Below the pieces are notes generated by a model. It had not been told where the DNA came from. It made no database searches and worked only from the letters and a program-made list of their open reading frames with translations. Positions 22,398 to 31,654 of a stretch of DNA of 64,000 nt are shown here, piece by piece (the stretch's first letter is position 1; each line of letters begins with the position of its first letter). Location: positions 58,320,969 through 58,384,968 of the forward strand of contig OY759268.1 of NCBI GenBank assembly GCA_963662155.1, given 5' to 3'. The position numbers were made by a program, and so were the translations under genes. This DNA comes from Lamellibrachia columna (Eukaryota > Annelida > Polychaeta > Sabellida > Siboglinidae).

Positions 22398-23227
22398 CAG
22401 AACAGTCCGGGCTTGCGTCGACGAAAATGAAGCGTCACCGTCACTCTACCGTATTCGAATGGCACGCGTCGACCCATGTCGTTCCTTATATCCACCTCTA
22501 TCGAGGCGAAGTTCGAACGCAACAGCGGTACGTAGTGCACGTTGGTGAAACGAGCGGACACCGTGTCGCCGTTACGTCCGCTGATCGGAACGGCGCGCAA
22601 CAGAGGTGCGAGAGTGTCGCCCACATTACGCGGCTCCACGACGTCCGTGTAGATGTAGAGGGTGTCGAACCCCTGCGTCAGGTTCACCACATCGTCGGCC
22701 TCGATGTGGAAGGGGTACGACGAGTCGGGATGGCGGGTGTCGATGGGGAGGACGGGAGACGACACACCCGACTCCACCGGGCTGGCTACGGGTCCGCGGA
22801 ATCCCAACAAGGTCGCCACCGCGCTGTGGTACGGTATGGTGAACAGGGTGTTCGCCGTCATGTGTAACGTCATTTTCTGAGTGACGGTACTATAACTGAG
22901 CTGAGCCTGTGTCTCATACGTCCGCATATTGGACAGTCCCTTGTTGACGTGATACAGCAACGTAAACGGATCGTCGTAATACCCACACGGCAACTTCGAA
23001 CGTATGGACGAGTCCGTAGTATCGATCGTGTTGAGGAAGAACCAGACGTCGGTATCCGTGACGTTGTACCAGGTGTGCGGATACTGGACCTCGGCCAACC
23101 CACACTCCCACTCGCCGGTAAGATCGATGCGTTGGGGCAAGGCCGTGACGTAATGGGTCAAGGTGTTGTCGGGGTGCATCTTCATGGAAGCGTTGCTAGG
23201 CAGCGTCATGTAGAAATCAGTCGCCAT
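22397..23227 (-). CDS. mCP: Minor capsid protein (penton-type jelly roll)
   Basis: This 276-residue protein is the Polinton minor capsid protein expected at the capsid vertices. The N-terminus, with TLPSNASMKMHPDNTLTHYV then L-x-G-x-W-E-C-x-L-x-E-x-x-YPHTWYN, is the recognisable family signature. A C-terminal strand series ends in a basic HFRRRKPGLF. The ATG at 23227 overlaps the upstream membrane-protein gene by 11 bp. It is intact and of usual length. Confidence 0.88.
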   Translation of the reverse strand: MATDFYMTLPSNASMKMHPDNTLTHYVTALPQRIDLTGEWECGLAEVQYPHTWYNVTDTDVWFFLNTIDTTDSSIRSKLPCGYYDDPFTLLYHVNKGLSNMRTYETQAQLSYSTVTQKMTLHMTANTLFTIPYHSAVATLLGFRGPVASPVESGVSSPVLPIDTRHPDSSYPFHIEADDVVNLTQGFDTLYIYTDVVEPRNVGDTLAPLLRAVPISGRNGDTVSARFTNVHYVPLLRSNFASIEVDIRNDMGRRVPFEYGRVTVTLHFRRRKPGLF

Positions 23228-23531
23228 TGCGTCTCAACGTGGGATTGGGCAGTAGGTAACCCAACGAACTACTCAACAGAGCCGTCCACAGATTAGAATC
23301 GCCGCGACCTGTCGTCAGGTTGTAAATGCTGATCAGAATGACCGTGTACAGGACGACGACCTGACACAGAAACACGATCTCCTCTTTGGGACACGCGGTA
23401 CCGAAAATATGCCAGGGAGTGCTGTCTGGCTCGTTCGGTGCAGCGTCAGTACAATCCGTGCCCTGTTCCTTCTCCTCCTCCTCGTCGATGGTGGTGAGGC
23501 AGGTCGGTGGTGGTGTCGCGTCGTGTGTCAT
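23217..23531 (-). CDS. Conserved Polinton transmembrane protein
   Basis: A 104-residue protein. An acidic, disordered N-terminus (EEEEKEQ at 17-23) precedes PKEEIVFLCQVVVLYTVILI, a clear membrane segment at about residues 51-70. A second hydrophobic stretch (LWTALLSSSLGYLLP, 81-95) follows. The PKEEIVFLCQ...NLT...W..LLSS.LGYLLP.P pattern recurs in Polintons beside the minor capsid gene. Its function is unknown; a virion membrane component is a reasonable guess. It has a normal ATG at 23531. Confidence 0.8.
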   Translation of the reverse strand: MTHDATPPPTCLTTIDEEEEKEQGTDCTDAAPNEPDSTPWHIFGTACPKEEIVFLCQVVVLYTVILISIYNLTTGRGDSNLWTALLSSSLGYLLPNPTLRRNGD

Positions 23532-23561
23532 TCCTCGAATGCAGTGTCGTCATGTACGCGG

Positions 23562-24632
23562 CTAGGCTTTATAGTTGACGAGTCCCTTGGCATCGATCCA
23601 GCTGTTGTAGTAGGAGCCATAGCCGAACCATTTCACCAAAGCTTCCTTACGTTTACCAACCGTACGGCGTTTCAGTACCGCTTCAACACGGTACACTTTA
23701 TCAAAGGGTACCGTCACCTTCTGCAGCTCCAGTTCGTAGAAGGTACCCTCCAGCACTTCGCCGAGATCGTCCCGCAAGCGATACACGGGTGGGTCGGAGG
23801 GGTGAACCTCGTGTACCGTGAACACCTCTTCGCTCCAGTTCGTCTCGTAGCCCTTTTCGAACGTGCGTTTGTACTTGCTGACACGCACGCGATCCGACAA
23901 GTGCAACTTGGGCACGCCCTTACCGTCGTGACCGTACAGACGTTGCCACACCTCTTCTTGGTTCTGTGCATTCACCTGTGACGGAGCCATACCGATCATG
24001 CGGTGACGGGCATTGTTATACGATCGCATCAAGTCCGGAAGGACGTCGACGTACCGCCACGTCTGTTTTTTCGTGAAGTAGCGCCACATGCGCGTCTTCA
24101 ACGTTCGGTTGAACCGTTCCACGACGGCTGCCTTCGTCTCCGCGTTGTGCGTGGAGAAGTGATGGATGTCGTAACTCCGCAATATAGACTGAACGGATTT
24201 GTTCCGAAATTCTCTGCCGTCATCTGTCTGCAACGTCTGTGGCCAACCGTCGACGAACGTGGATTGCAGCGCTTTTACCAACGACGCCGCGGACTTGTTC
24301 TTCATGGGAACACACCAGGCCACTTTCGAGAAGACGTCGATCACCGTGAGGAGAAAGGTCATACCGTTGTTGACGCGTTTGACCTTCGACATGTCCACGA
24401 GATCGGCCTGCCACTGCTGATGCATACCACCCACGATGACTTGTCGTCTCTTGAAATGACGTCTCGCTGGTTTGTGTAAGGTGTAGGCGTCCTGTGCCGA
24501 CAACCATGCTGTGACGGCCTTCTGTGGCAGACGCGTGACGCGTCGCAAGCCAGCGACGCCGCCATAACTGCCTACCTTCGTGGGATCGAAGTAGACCTCA
24601 CGCATGGAGCGTTCTTCTCCCCTCTGAGTCAT
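23562..24632 (-). CDS. INT: Polinton integrase: DDE core plus chromodomain
   Basis: This retroviral-type integrase inserts the element with a 6-bp target duplication. Numbering from the ATG at 24632 gives a 356-residue protein. Catalytic Asp77 is in WQADLVDM, Asp137 in TDDGREF and Glu172 in VVERFNRTL, with the standard D-35-E spacing. A C-terminal chromodomain (about 314-356) reads YRVEAVLKRR...ALVKWFGYGSYYNSWI and probably targets chromatin. The in-frame codon before 24632 is TTG, so 24632 is the first possible start. The ATG at 24605, giving MREVYFDP, fits the family start as well. A zinc-binding HHCC motif is not apparent. The gene is complete. Confidence 0.94.
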   Translation of the reverse strand: MTQRGEERSMREVYFDPTKVGSYGGVAGLRRVTRLPQKAVTAWLSAQDAYTLHKPARRHFKRRQVIVGGMHQQWQADLVDMSKVKRVNNGMTFLLTVIDVFSKVAWCVPMKNKSAASLVKALQSTFVDGWPQTLQTDDGREFRNKSVQSILRSYDIHHFSTHNAETKAAVVERFNRTLKTRMWRYFTKKQTWRYVDVLPDLMRSYNNARHRMIGMAPSQVNAQNQEEVWQRLYGHDGKGVPKLHLSDRVRVSKYKRTFEKGYETNWSEEVFTVHEVHPSDPPVYRLRDDLGEVLEGTFYELELQKVTVPFDKVYRVEAVLKRRTVGKRKEALVKWFGYGSYYNSWIDAKGLVNYKA

Positions 24633-24777
24633 CAAAAGAGGTGGAGGATCGAAGTGTTGACGGAGGCGGTGACGTTGACTTCAGATTCCCACTGCTGACG
24701 AATGACGAGGAGCACGCCGACGTGTATTAGGACGCACACTATGGCACCCACAATGACAGCGGTGGAACAACAACGAT

Positions 24778-24912
24778 CTAGCGGAGTAACCATAGTCGGA
24801 ATAACAGCTGTTGTAGAAGAATGTCGGCTGCAACGTCTCCCAGCACGGTAAGTCCTTCGAACAATAGTGCAGCGACGATGGATCGGTACGTGTCCTGTGG
24901 ATCGATGAGCAT
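24778..24912 (-). CDS. Short membrane protein, diverged duplicate
   Basis: From the first ATG (24912) this encodes 44 residues, beginning MLIDPQDTYRSIVAALLFEG and then a hydrophobic helix ending LLFRLWLLR. It is a paralogue of the gene just upstream (24941-25165), which begins MSPDPQDAVYRSIVGAIF. The surrounding non-coding bases are also duplicated. An upstream TTG would lengthen it to 60 residues but is not a credible eukaryotic start. It may be a functional small membrane protein or a decaying copy. The 24633-24777 gap shows no other gene. Confidence 0.5.
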   Translation of the reverse strand: MLIDPQDTYRSIVAALLFEGLTVLGDVAADILLQQLLFRLWLLR

Positions 24913-24940
24913 GACTGCTACGGAGACGCGTCGTACCACC

Positions 24941-25165
24941 TTATACGTTCTTCCATCCAACCAATGACGACGGCGAAGCCTTGCGCGATGCGGGGGGAGG
25001 GTGGGTGGGTGGACGAGGAATGGTCCATTCGTCGAGCGATGGAGGTTCGAATAACGCCTGTTGCATAAAACTTTGGAGTATACCGTGAGCCATCATGTAA
25101 AGTCCACTGATAAATATCGCACCGACGATGGAACGGTACACGGCGTCCTGTGGATCGGGCGACAT
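24941..25165 (-). CDS. Small membrane protein, 74 residues
   Basis: It starts at the ATG at 25165 (MSPDPQDAVYRSIVGAIFIS) and has one hydrophobic segment at about residues 10-35. A proline-rich stretch (IPRPPTHPPP) follows, ending ASPSSLVGWKNV. The terminal SRKA-SPSSLVGW motif matches the C-terminus of the next upstream gene (SRKALSSLAGWDNL). This shows that a block of about 230 bp spanning one gene's end and the next gene's start was duplicated. A GTG nine bases upstream is rejected as a start. I do not recognise a function. Confidence 0.6.
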   Translation of the reverse strand: MSPDPQDAVYRSIVGAIFISGLYMMAHGILQSFMQQALFEPPSLDEWTIPRPPTHPPPASRKASPSSLVGWKNV

Positions 25166-25201
25166 GACGAACACTGTGCTACGGACACGCAGCGTACCAT
25201 C

Positions 25202-25987
25202 CTATAGGTTGTCCCAACCAGCCAATGACGACAGAGCCTTGCGTGATTCGGGGGGTGGGGTGGGCATGGTATGTTCCATTCGACGGCTCTGACGGGCGAG
25301 GGGTGTCCAACTTAGCGATCTTCGTGCACTACCTGCAGCAGCAGCAGCACGCAGAGGAGTACGTGACCGACGAGAGGGAGAGATCGACGGCTCCGGACGT
25401 ATGTAGGCTCTCCTGGAGACGTTGCCGACCAACGTCATGGGTAGGTTGATGGCACGGAGTTGTCGTGCGAAAGGCTGCCAACCCGTCGGAGCGGTCTTTC
25501 TCTTACGCAACAGATCGTTAACGAGATCCACCACGTTACTTCCGACAACCGGCGCGCCCTCGTGTATCAGTTCGCCGCGAGCGGTCCACTCGACATCTCT
25601 CTTGAGATGCTCCATCAAACGGCTGGCCTTGGCCCGCATGGTCTTGGGAACGGTGGCCAAGACGGTGGCCTCCAGTCCGCTAATAGGAGCGCGGACTGCA
25701 CCCGCCGACCCCGACTCCGACGCCACCTCCGACTCGTTCACCGTGACCACGCGTAGCGGTTCCTTGATGCGTTTATCGGCCAAGACGTTGTAACGCTGCA
25801 ACACCTGATTATACAGGGTCACCTTGGTCCAGTCGTCTAGGTCCGTTCTATCCAGGATGGTCTTCATCTCGTCATCGAGGGCTTGCACCTTCCTGCCTAA
25901 GGTGTCGGTCGCGAGTGGGGGTGGGGGTGACCGAAGCGTGTCCAACAGTCGCGGGTCCACCAAGGCCATCTTGCGTGCGTGCTCCAT
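25202..25987 (-). CDS. Conserved Polinton protein of unknown function (261 aa)
   Basis: The N-terminus has MALVDPRLLDTLRSPPPPLA, then LDDEMKTILDRTDLDDWTKV and TLYNQVLQRYNVL, a helical region. The middle has a VPKTMRAKASRLMEHLK block and the sequence WTARGELIHEGAPVVGSNVV followed by DLVNDLLRKRK. Both blocks recur in proteins of animal Polintons between the ATPase and integrase genes. The C-terminal 60 residues are Ser/Arg/Ala-rich and low in complexity. A structural or scaffolding role is inferred from context only. The ATG at 25987 lies four bases after the stop of the upstream gene. Confidence 0.75.
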   Translation of the reverse strand: MEHARKMALVDPRLLDTLRSPPPPLATDTLGRKVQALDDEMKTILDRTDLDDWTKVTLYNQVLQRYNVLADKRIKEPLRVVTVNESEVASESGSAGAVRAPISGLEATVLATVPKTMRAKASRLMEHLKRDVEWTARGELIHEGAPVVGSNVVDLVNDLLRKRKTAPTGWQPFARQLRAINLPMTLVGNVSRRAYIRPEPSISPSRRSRTPLRAAAAAGSARRSLSWTPLARQSRRMEHTMPTPPPESRKALSSLAGWDNL

Positions 25988-25991
25988 GTAT

Positions 25992-26360
25992 CTACCTTTT
26001 GTTCAGCACCTCTCGGAGCAAGGGTAGCAAGACCGAACTGGCCAACGGTGCTAGGAAGGCCGATAGGAAACCGCCGCTCTGTCCCTCACCAACCTGTGGT
26101 TGCAGCAGTAGACGTCTTCTCCTGGCAGCTGGCGTTCGTCTATTAGCCAACGCGCGTAACTTCGTCCTGTATTTATTCAATCGTTGCCTCTGTAAAGGGG
26201 ACAATGGAATGTTTTTTGTTAGTATGTTGTATGCACACTCGGCTAGTGCACACAGCAGATCGGAGTCGGCGTTGGCGATTATGGCCTTTTTAATTTTGTT
26301 GTTCTTGACTCTGGCCAGAGCCTGTATGCACACGATGTGTCTCTTCACCCGGGCAGACAT
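25992..26360 (-). CDS. Small basic conserved Polinton protein (122 aa)
   Basis: It starts at the ATG at 26360 (MSARVKRHIVCIQALARVKN). A helical block, DSDLLCALAECAYNILTKNI followed by PLSPLQRQRLNKYRTKLRAL, precedes a basic run (ARRRRLLL). A C-terminal hydrophobic GGFLSAFLAPLASSVLLPLL segment ends the protein. The 'CECAYNvL...PLsp.q..rL..yk..lr.L' block is common in Polintons, virus-like in style, with no assigned activity. The longer open frame to 26603 begins with GTG and overlaps the ATPase, so it is rejected. It lies 37 bp after the ATPase stop. Confidence 0.72.
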   Translation of the reverse strand: MSARVKRHIVCIQALARVKNNKIKKAIIANADSDLLCALAECAYNILTKNIPLSPLQRQRLNKYRTKLRALANRRTPAARRRRLLLQPQVGEGQSGGFLSAFLAPLASSVLLPLLREVLNKR

Positions 26361-26397
26361 GATGCGAATGAAGAGACTATCCACACACTCGGTCGTT

Positions 26398-27054
26398 TTA
26401 TACCTTCGGCAAGTACACGTACTGAACACCGTCGTCTGGAAAGATGGCCGTACGCAGACGCATGTCCTCGGGCGTGTCCTGTTTGAGATCGACCAACAGA
26501 TAACCGTACGGTACCGCCGTGGCGTCTTTAAACGCCGCTTGCACGAACTTGCCGCGTCCCGGATACATCTGTCGAGCCAAGGTCGCCATCTGCGATGAGT
26601 CACGTGGATTCTTGAACACCACCATGTACTGCGAATTCAGACTGATGGTGCGACTCTCCTTGTTTTTAGGGAACAGGTTCTGTACGAGATACAGCACGGA
26701 CGTGTTCCTGTGGTGACTTTTTTTAGTGAACAAGGTCGTGACCCGTTCGTCCGTTTCTGCCATGAGATCGTCTATGACGATGAGGTTCCTCGTTGTCGGA
26801 TCGAACATGGCCGCAGTCGGTAACCCTTCCTCGAATCGCACGTGACCCAATTCCGTCGTTGCGTAAGCCTCTTGCCATTCTCCGTAACACCACGTGATCT
26901 GCTGGGGAGGTGGAACGATCATCGCAGCGGCGTGACGCAACATACGCGTCACGAAAGTACTCTTGCCGCACCCCGTCGGTCCGGCGACGATGCACGTGAA
27001 GGGGTGTTTCCATCGCGCATCCATGATTGCGTGTGCAACGAATGCAGCGTGCAT
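26398..27054 (-). CDS. ATPase: FtsK/HerA-type genome packaging ATPase
   Basis: This 218-residue P-loop ATPase is predicted to pump DNA into the Polinton capsid. Walker A is GPTGCGKST at residues 25-33 and Walker B is NLIVIDDLM at 90-98, with Asp95/Asp96. A downstream KKSHHRNTSVLYLVQNLFPK segment (sensor-like Asn/Gln) and a NPRDSSQMATLARQMYPG block match the family. The length is typical of adenovirus/Polinton-type packaging ATPases, which lack extra domains. It starts at the ATG at 27054, 11 bp beyond the polymerase stop. It is intact. Confidence 0.92.
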   Translation of the reverse strand: MHAAFVAHAIMDARWKHPFTCIVAGPTGCGKSTFVTRMLRHAAAMIVPPPQQITWCYGEWQEAYATTELGHVRFEEGLPTAAMFDPTTRNLIVIDDLMAETDERVTTLFTKKSHHRNTSVLYLVQNLFPKNKESRTISLNSQYMVVFKNPRDSSQMATLARQMYPGRGKFVQAAFKDATAVPYGYLLVDLKQDTPEDMRLRTAIFPDDGVQYVYLPKV

Positions 27055-27065
27055 CGCCTTTTCTA

Positions 27066-30000
27066 CTATACGTCCACCGGACCCGTGGTCACCCCGTCCT
27101 CGTGCACCACGCGTTTGGCGTAAAAGAAGGTGAGTGCATCCCGATTCTGCACGTACGTCATGACGGTGGAGTTATGCACCCGGAAACCCCGGTTCGTACC
27201 GCCTCCGCTCCGACGGTTGGTGAGCACCTCCAGGAACGAGTCCTTGTCTATGGTGTTGTGCCGTTTGCTCAACCCTTTGGTGCTGTACTTGTCGGTGGCG
27301 CCGAAACAGTAGTACGTCTTGCTACACAACCCCACGAACCCCGCACCGGACCACTCGACCTTGAACAGACCCGGCGTCCTCTTGTCGAACGCTCTGCGTG
27401 CCTTGCAGCACGCCTCGTCGCCGACCCACGGTCTATTGGCGAGACGACAGCGCACGTAGTCGTTCCGATGGTCGTCGCAACATTCGGACGGCAGCCATTC
27501 CGACCGATGGCGGAAATAATGGGCTCGCAGTGTCGGGGTCACGAGGTCGTCGACGGACTCGGCGGCCAAGGCTAAATAGGCACTATCCGTATCCATCTCG
27601 CAGTACTCGAACAGAGGGCGCTCCACGTACCTGACGATGAAATCGTAATAGAACTGCAACATGCGCAACTTGGCGTACTGCAGAACGAAGAATCCCACGT
27701 GTACGGGTAGGGTGTACTTGACGGTCTTCTTGTTCAGTTCTATCTCGTACGCGTCGTCGACGACCATGTCGAGTTGACGGAATCGTTTATCGTTGACGAG
27801 GAGCGATGCCGCCTTCTCCGTGCAGTAGCTGACGTCACGATGTCGGTCGACGTTGGTGATGGTCTTTCCGTAGCCCGAGTTCCCCAGCAACTTCATGGTG
27901 TCCGCGATGATGGTCCTGTCTCGGTGAACGTCGCCCTCGCGTCGGGCCTTGGACACTGCATCGCCGAACCGTCGGAAACACGGAACGGGATCGTATTCGA
28001 CGACCTGGTACACGTGCAGCACCTCGAGACCGTGGTCCAGATACCATCGCAGCAGTGGCGTTGCGAGCAGTATCTTGTCGCCGCAATAACTACCCACGAG
28101 CATGCGACGCGGAGTCTTCATTATGTCGTGCTCTTCGGCGTATCGGCGCATGAACGGACCGAGATCCTCCCGTTGCATACCGATGTTCTTGAACACGGGC
28201 TGCATCTCGGCAAAGTGCGCGCGCAACGCTTCCGGTACGCGTACGTCGCACTCGATCATGCCGAACACGGTTCCGGCACGCACTCCGTTCAGGATCTGTT
28301 GTGACGTCATCGTCCATTGCACGTGTCGACGTCGGGGAAATGCTGCATCCACACACTTGCGTACGGCCGGTGTTCGTCTCATCTCCTTCCACTCGCATTC
28401 CCACAACTCGACGACCGTGACAAAGTGTCGTAGGTAGGCAGTGGTCTTTCGGGTCTCGGCGAGCAGTTGCGCCATGGGTTTCCCGTTGACGGCGTTCACC
28501 TCCTCTCGGTTGCACGAGCAACCGTGAAAGAAGCAACCTTGGAACTGATAAGCCGTCTTCGTCTCGCTGCACCATCCGTCCACCCGATGTTTGCCTATGC
28601 GCTTCTCTCGTCCGTTGATCTGATGCCGTATGGACCGTCCCGTGCGTTCGGATTCCCACGTCAACCATTCTCCGGCCATCTGTCCGTACAGCTGCGCCGA
28701 TTCGGGGCGGAAGTCCTTCTCCGCTCGTCGTCGCGTGTACCATCCCATAGGCATGTCCTGCATGAGCGACCACAGGTACAGTGCGTTCGCATCGTATCCG
28801 ACGATCGCTCGACAGGGACGAGCCGCCTCTCCGTACTCGTTCCGACGTAGCGTGGTGACCCCTGTCTCGTGATAGCGATGAAAGATGATCGAAGGCCCGC
28901 CTACAATGTTCGCTTTGACGAGGTCGTGCAGGTCTTTGTTCTTCTCGTTGAAGATGGTAAAGTAGGTCTTCTCTGGCAGGTCGTTGAACAGGTACCGCAG
29001 GGTCAGACCGGGTACGCTGATACCTTGCTTGAACATGTCTATTCCCCGTTGTCGATAGAACGCGAACTGTCTGTCGATGGCCTGTAGAAAGGGAACCACG
29101 TCCCTGTTGTTGTACCAGACGAGAAAGTCGCGCAACGTCGTCATGCCATTGACGCGCCAGGCCTCCTGACAACTGGCGTAATCCTCGTCTGAAATCCCTT
29201 CGTTCTTCAGTCGACTGAAGAAGGCCTCTTTCGGTGGAAGTGCGGTGTCGTCGAATCTCTCCAGCCTGTCCATGTACTCGTACGGGAAATGACCTTTCGT
29301 CACCTCGCATCCGTACGCTTTCAGATACTTGTCGTAGCTGAACCCGGGGGCTATGTAGTTGATCATGTCTACGAATTTCAGCTGATCCGTCGAAAGACAC
29401 ATGAAAGTGTTGTTGCGTTTGATTACGAACATTGACCCGATGCCGTCGGTCTCGACTTTCCTGTTGCCCTCCTGCTCCCTCTCGTCCGCGGCCTCGTCCT
29501 GTTCCACGTCGGTCTTTGAAGTCGTCAGGAAGTACGGTATGAGGAACTGTTTGATGGCATTGAGATCATACTTCCCCGAATTGAACCCGACGACGGGTAA
29601 CTGACGCATCCATCCATACATTTGTCCCATCAGCGTTTTGTACGGATTGGTTGCCGCTCGCCCTTTCTTCTCGCCGGCCTCCCGTGCAGCTGCGTCCCGT
29701 GCAGCCTCCTCCCGTGCGTCCCATTTCGTCACCTCTTCTGCGAGTTGTTCCAGCACATGATCGTACGAGTCTTTGATGTTGTCGTACGCGGCCTCACTCA
29801 TCGCTTGCAGGACAGTCATCATGGTGCTCACCAACTTGTTGGCGTCTCCGTCCGTGACGATGCATGTCACCTGTTCGTGTCCGGGTACGTTGGATGCCAC
29901 GCTGACGCTCAACGGGACGTGACGCGCAACCCAGTGAACCTGGGCACTGTCCTCCGGAAGGTGTTCGGTGTCGAACCAACACTCGAAGTCGAAGGTGGCT

Positions 30001-31598
30001 CGGTACGGATAGTACTGCAACGCTTCGGCCACTCGGATGTTCTCGTCTGCCAGACGTTCGAACACCGATGGAGTCGAATGGTACACGCCACCAGGATAGA
30101 CTCGGCGCACACCCCCCGTACACGTGCTCTCGTGGTTGCGTAGATGCCATGCGTCTTTCCACAACGAGTCACCGCACTTCCGACATCTGTACGAGTGACA
30201 GTACATGCGTCTATCCTGGATGTAGGAAAAATGCGTCCCGTGCAGATTGAGGTAGAGTGTGTCCGGGTACTTACATACCGAGCGACGAACGAGTTCTGCG
30301 GTCGACTTTCCACCATCCTCCTCCTCTGCCTCATCTCCATCCGGTTTTACGAGACTGTACACGCACACGTTTGTTTCGAACGTGGTCTCGACACGATAGA
30401 GGTCGTCCATCGTGACCCCGGCAAATGCTGCCATGGGTACGCCGTCTTGGGCGTACGTTGCGTACAGCGTCTCCACAGCCGGTTTCAATCGACGCCGTTC
30501 ACATCCGCGATGCAGGGCCAGACATCGAAAGAGACACAGGTTGTCATTGTACCTTTTGCTATACTGGGGCTCCGTGTCCAATGCGATGACGGCTTTGTTC
30601 CTCTTGATGTACATGGGAAGGTCGGTCATTCCTACACATCCTATCGGGTGATCGATGATGCGACTGACGAAAAATGTGACATTGGTCACGAGTTCGCACA
30701 CCCACGCCGAATCCGGTCTTTGATTGATGGCCCATTGCAAGACGTCGGTTTCGCGGATGCGTTCGAGGAACTTATCAAAGTCCTTGCTGTTGGTGATGAG
30801 ACTGGGCTCGTCCAGGTAGCGTCCACAGCAGTTGCATGAGGGATGGTAGTACTTGTATTGACCCGTGTTCTTGTTCCTCAGAACGAACCCGTAACTGAGG
30901 TTAATCTTGAACGCGTTGGTCTGTTCCTGGAACACGTTCCTCAACGACGGCTCTAGAACGGTCGTGTCCAGCGTCGTTACTCTGTAATCGTACCTGCACT
31001 GAAGAGGACCTCTCGTTACACGTGTCCGTATGGTCGACCAGTGCGCTCGTACGACATCTAACAGTTCCGGCGACAGGTTGTCGGCGAAGGGGAGTCGGAC
31101 AGGTGGGTCTATAGGGTCGGCATCGGTAACGAGTGGATGGATGGGTGTGGTGTCTTCCCTGATTGATATCTTAGGCGATGGTGGCGTCGTGTCGTCGTCG
31201 TCGGCGGTACACGCATTTCGTACGTGTCTGGTCAGGGTACGGCGTTTATTGAACGTCATTCCACATTTCGCACATGTGTACACTGTGGTCTGTTTTCTAT
31301 TACTGCTACTGCTACTGCTACGGCTACGGTTACTGCTAAGACGACATACGGACCTCACATGGTCTTGCAGATCGTCCCATATGTCGAACGTTGCATCACA
31401 TTTACAGGAATACTTGGTTCTCTTTGCCTGCTCGCTAGGTGGCACCTCCCGTGGCACCTCCCGTGGCACATCTAGTGGTGGCGCCACCGAATACGTATGT
31501 TCGATCACTGCCGGTGTCGCATGACTCGCTAGGTGGTGTTTGAGCGCTGCATAGGTGTCGAGCACCTGTCCACAGTGACGACATTGGTGTCTTTTCAT
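27066..31598 (-). CDS. POLB: Protein-primed family B DNA polymerase with N-terminal zinc fingers
   Basis: This 1510-residue polymerase should copy the linear element from its ends by protein priming. Exonuclease motifs are Asp537/Glu539 (TFDFECWFD), Asn673...Asp678 (FNSGKYD) and Tyr829...Asp833 (YNNRD). Polymerase motif A is at Asp936 (GYDANALYLWSLM), motif B at Lys1236-Gly1244 (KLLGNSGYG) and motif C at Asp1336/Asp1338 (MDTDSAY). Three C2H2/C2HC zinc fingers open the protein (first C6, C9, H22, H26); another finger-like C-x2-C...H-x4-C lies near residue 480. A Cys355 block (DNLCLFRCL) with His456 (GTHFSYI) resembles an OTU-protease arrangement. A VDGW...YQFQGCFFHGC insert (1007-1027) resembles a nuclease-like element. 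The last two readings are inference. A TATA box sits 57-63 bp upstream of the ATG. Confidence 0.94.
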   Translation of the reverse strand: MKRHQCRHCGQVLDTYAALKHHLASHATPAVIEHTYSVAPPLDVPREVPREVPPSEQAKRTKYSCKCDATFDIWDDLQDHVRSVCRLSSNRSRSSSSSSNRKQTTVYTCAKCGMTFNKRRTLTRHVRNACTADDDDTTPPSPKISIREDTTPIHPLVTDADPIDPPVRLPFADNLSPELLDVVRAHWSTIRTRVTRGPLQCRYDYRVTTLDTTVLEPSLRNVFQEQTNAFKINLSYGFVLRNKNTGQYKYYHPSCNCCGRYLDEPSLITNSKDFDKFLERIRETDVLQWAINQRPDSAWVCELVTNVTFFVSRIIDHPIGCVGMTDLPMYIKRNKAVIALDTEPQYSKRYNDNLCLFRCLALHRGCERRRLKPAVETLYATYAQDGVPMAAFAGVTMDDLYRVETTFETNVCVYSLVKPDGDEAEEEDGGKSTAELVRRSVCKYPDTLYLNLHGTHFSYIQDRRMYCHSYRCRKCGDSLWKDAWHLRNHESTCTGGVRRVYPGGVYHSTPSVFERLADENIRVAEALQYYPYRATFDFECWFDTEHLPEDSAQVHWVARHVPLSVSVASNVPGHEQVTCIVTDGDANKLVSTMMTVLQAMSEAAYDNIKDSYDHVLEQLAEEVTKWDAREEAARDAAAREAGEKKGRAATNPYKTLMGQMYGWMRQLPVVGFNSGKYDLNAIKQFLIPYFLTTSKTDVEQDEAADEREQEGNRKVETDGIGSMFVIKRNNTFMCLSTDQLKFVDMINYIAPGFSYDKYLKAYGCEVTKGHFPYEYMDRLERFDDTALPPKEAFFSRLKNEGISDEDYASCQEAWRVNGMTTLRDFLVWYNNRDVVPFLQAIDRQFAFYRQRGIDMFKQGISVPGLTLRYLFNDLPEKTYFTIFNEKNKDLHDLVKANIVGGPSIIFHRYHETGVTTLRRNEYGEAARPCRAIVGYDANALYLWSLMQDMPMGWYTRRRAEKDFRPESAQLYGQMAGEWLTWESERTGRSIRHQINGREKRIGKHRVDGWCSETKTAYQFQGCFFHGCSCNREEVNAVNGKPMAQLLAETRKTTAYLRHFVTVVELWECEWKEMRRTPAVRKCVDAAFPRRRHVQWTMTSQQILNGVRAGTVFGMIECDVRVPEALRAHFAEMQPVFKNIGMQREDLGPFMRRYAEEHDIMKTPRRMLVGSYCGDKILLATPLLRWYLDHGLEVLHVYQVVEYDPVPCFRRFGDAVSKARREGDVHRDRTIIADTMKLLGNSGYGKTITNVDRHRDVSYCTEKAASLLVNDKRFRQLDMVVDDAYEIELNKKTVKYTLPVHVGFFVLQYAKLRMLQFYYDFIVRYVERPLFEYCEMDTDSAYLALAAESVDDLVTPTLRAHYFRHRSEWLPSECCDDHRNDYVRCRLANRPWVGDEACCKARRAFDKRTPGLFKVEWSGAGFVGLCSKTYYCFGATDKYSTKGLSKRHNTIDKDSFLEVLTNRRSGGGTNRGFRVHNSTVMTYVQNRDALTFFYAKRVVHEDGVTTGPVDV

Positions 31599-31654
31599 GC
31601 TGCTCTGCTCTGCTCTACGTGTCTACAACTGAGAGAGTGCGGTTCTTAGTACAG

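Noticed and set aside
26398..26603. Longer form of the small basic Polinton gene, starting at 26603
   Set aside because: Its start is GTG and the extra part overlaps the ATPase; the ATG at 26360 is the natural start.
28090..29400. 436-codon minus-strand frame inside the polymerase gene
   Set aside because: Out-of-frame shadow, Arg/His-rich with no motif; the polymerase frame carries all catalytic motifs.
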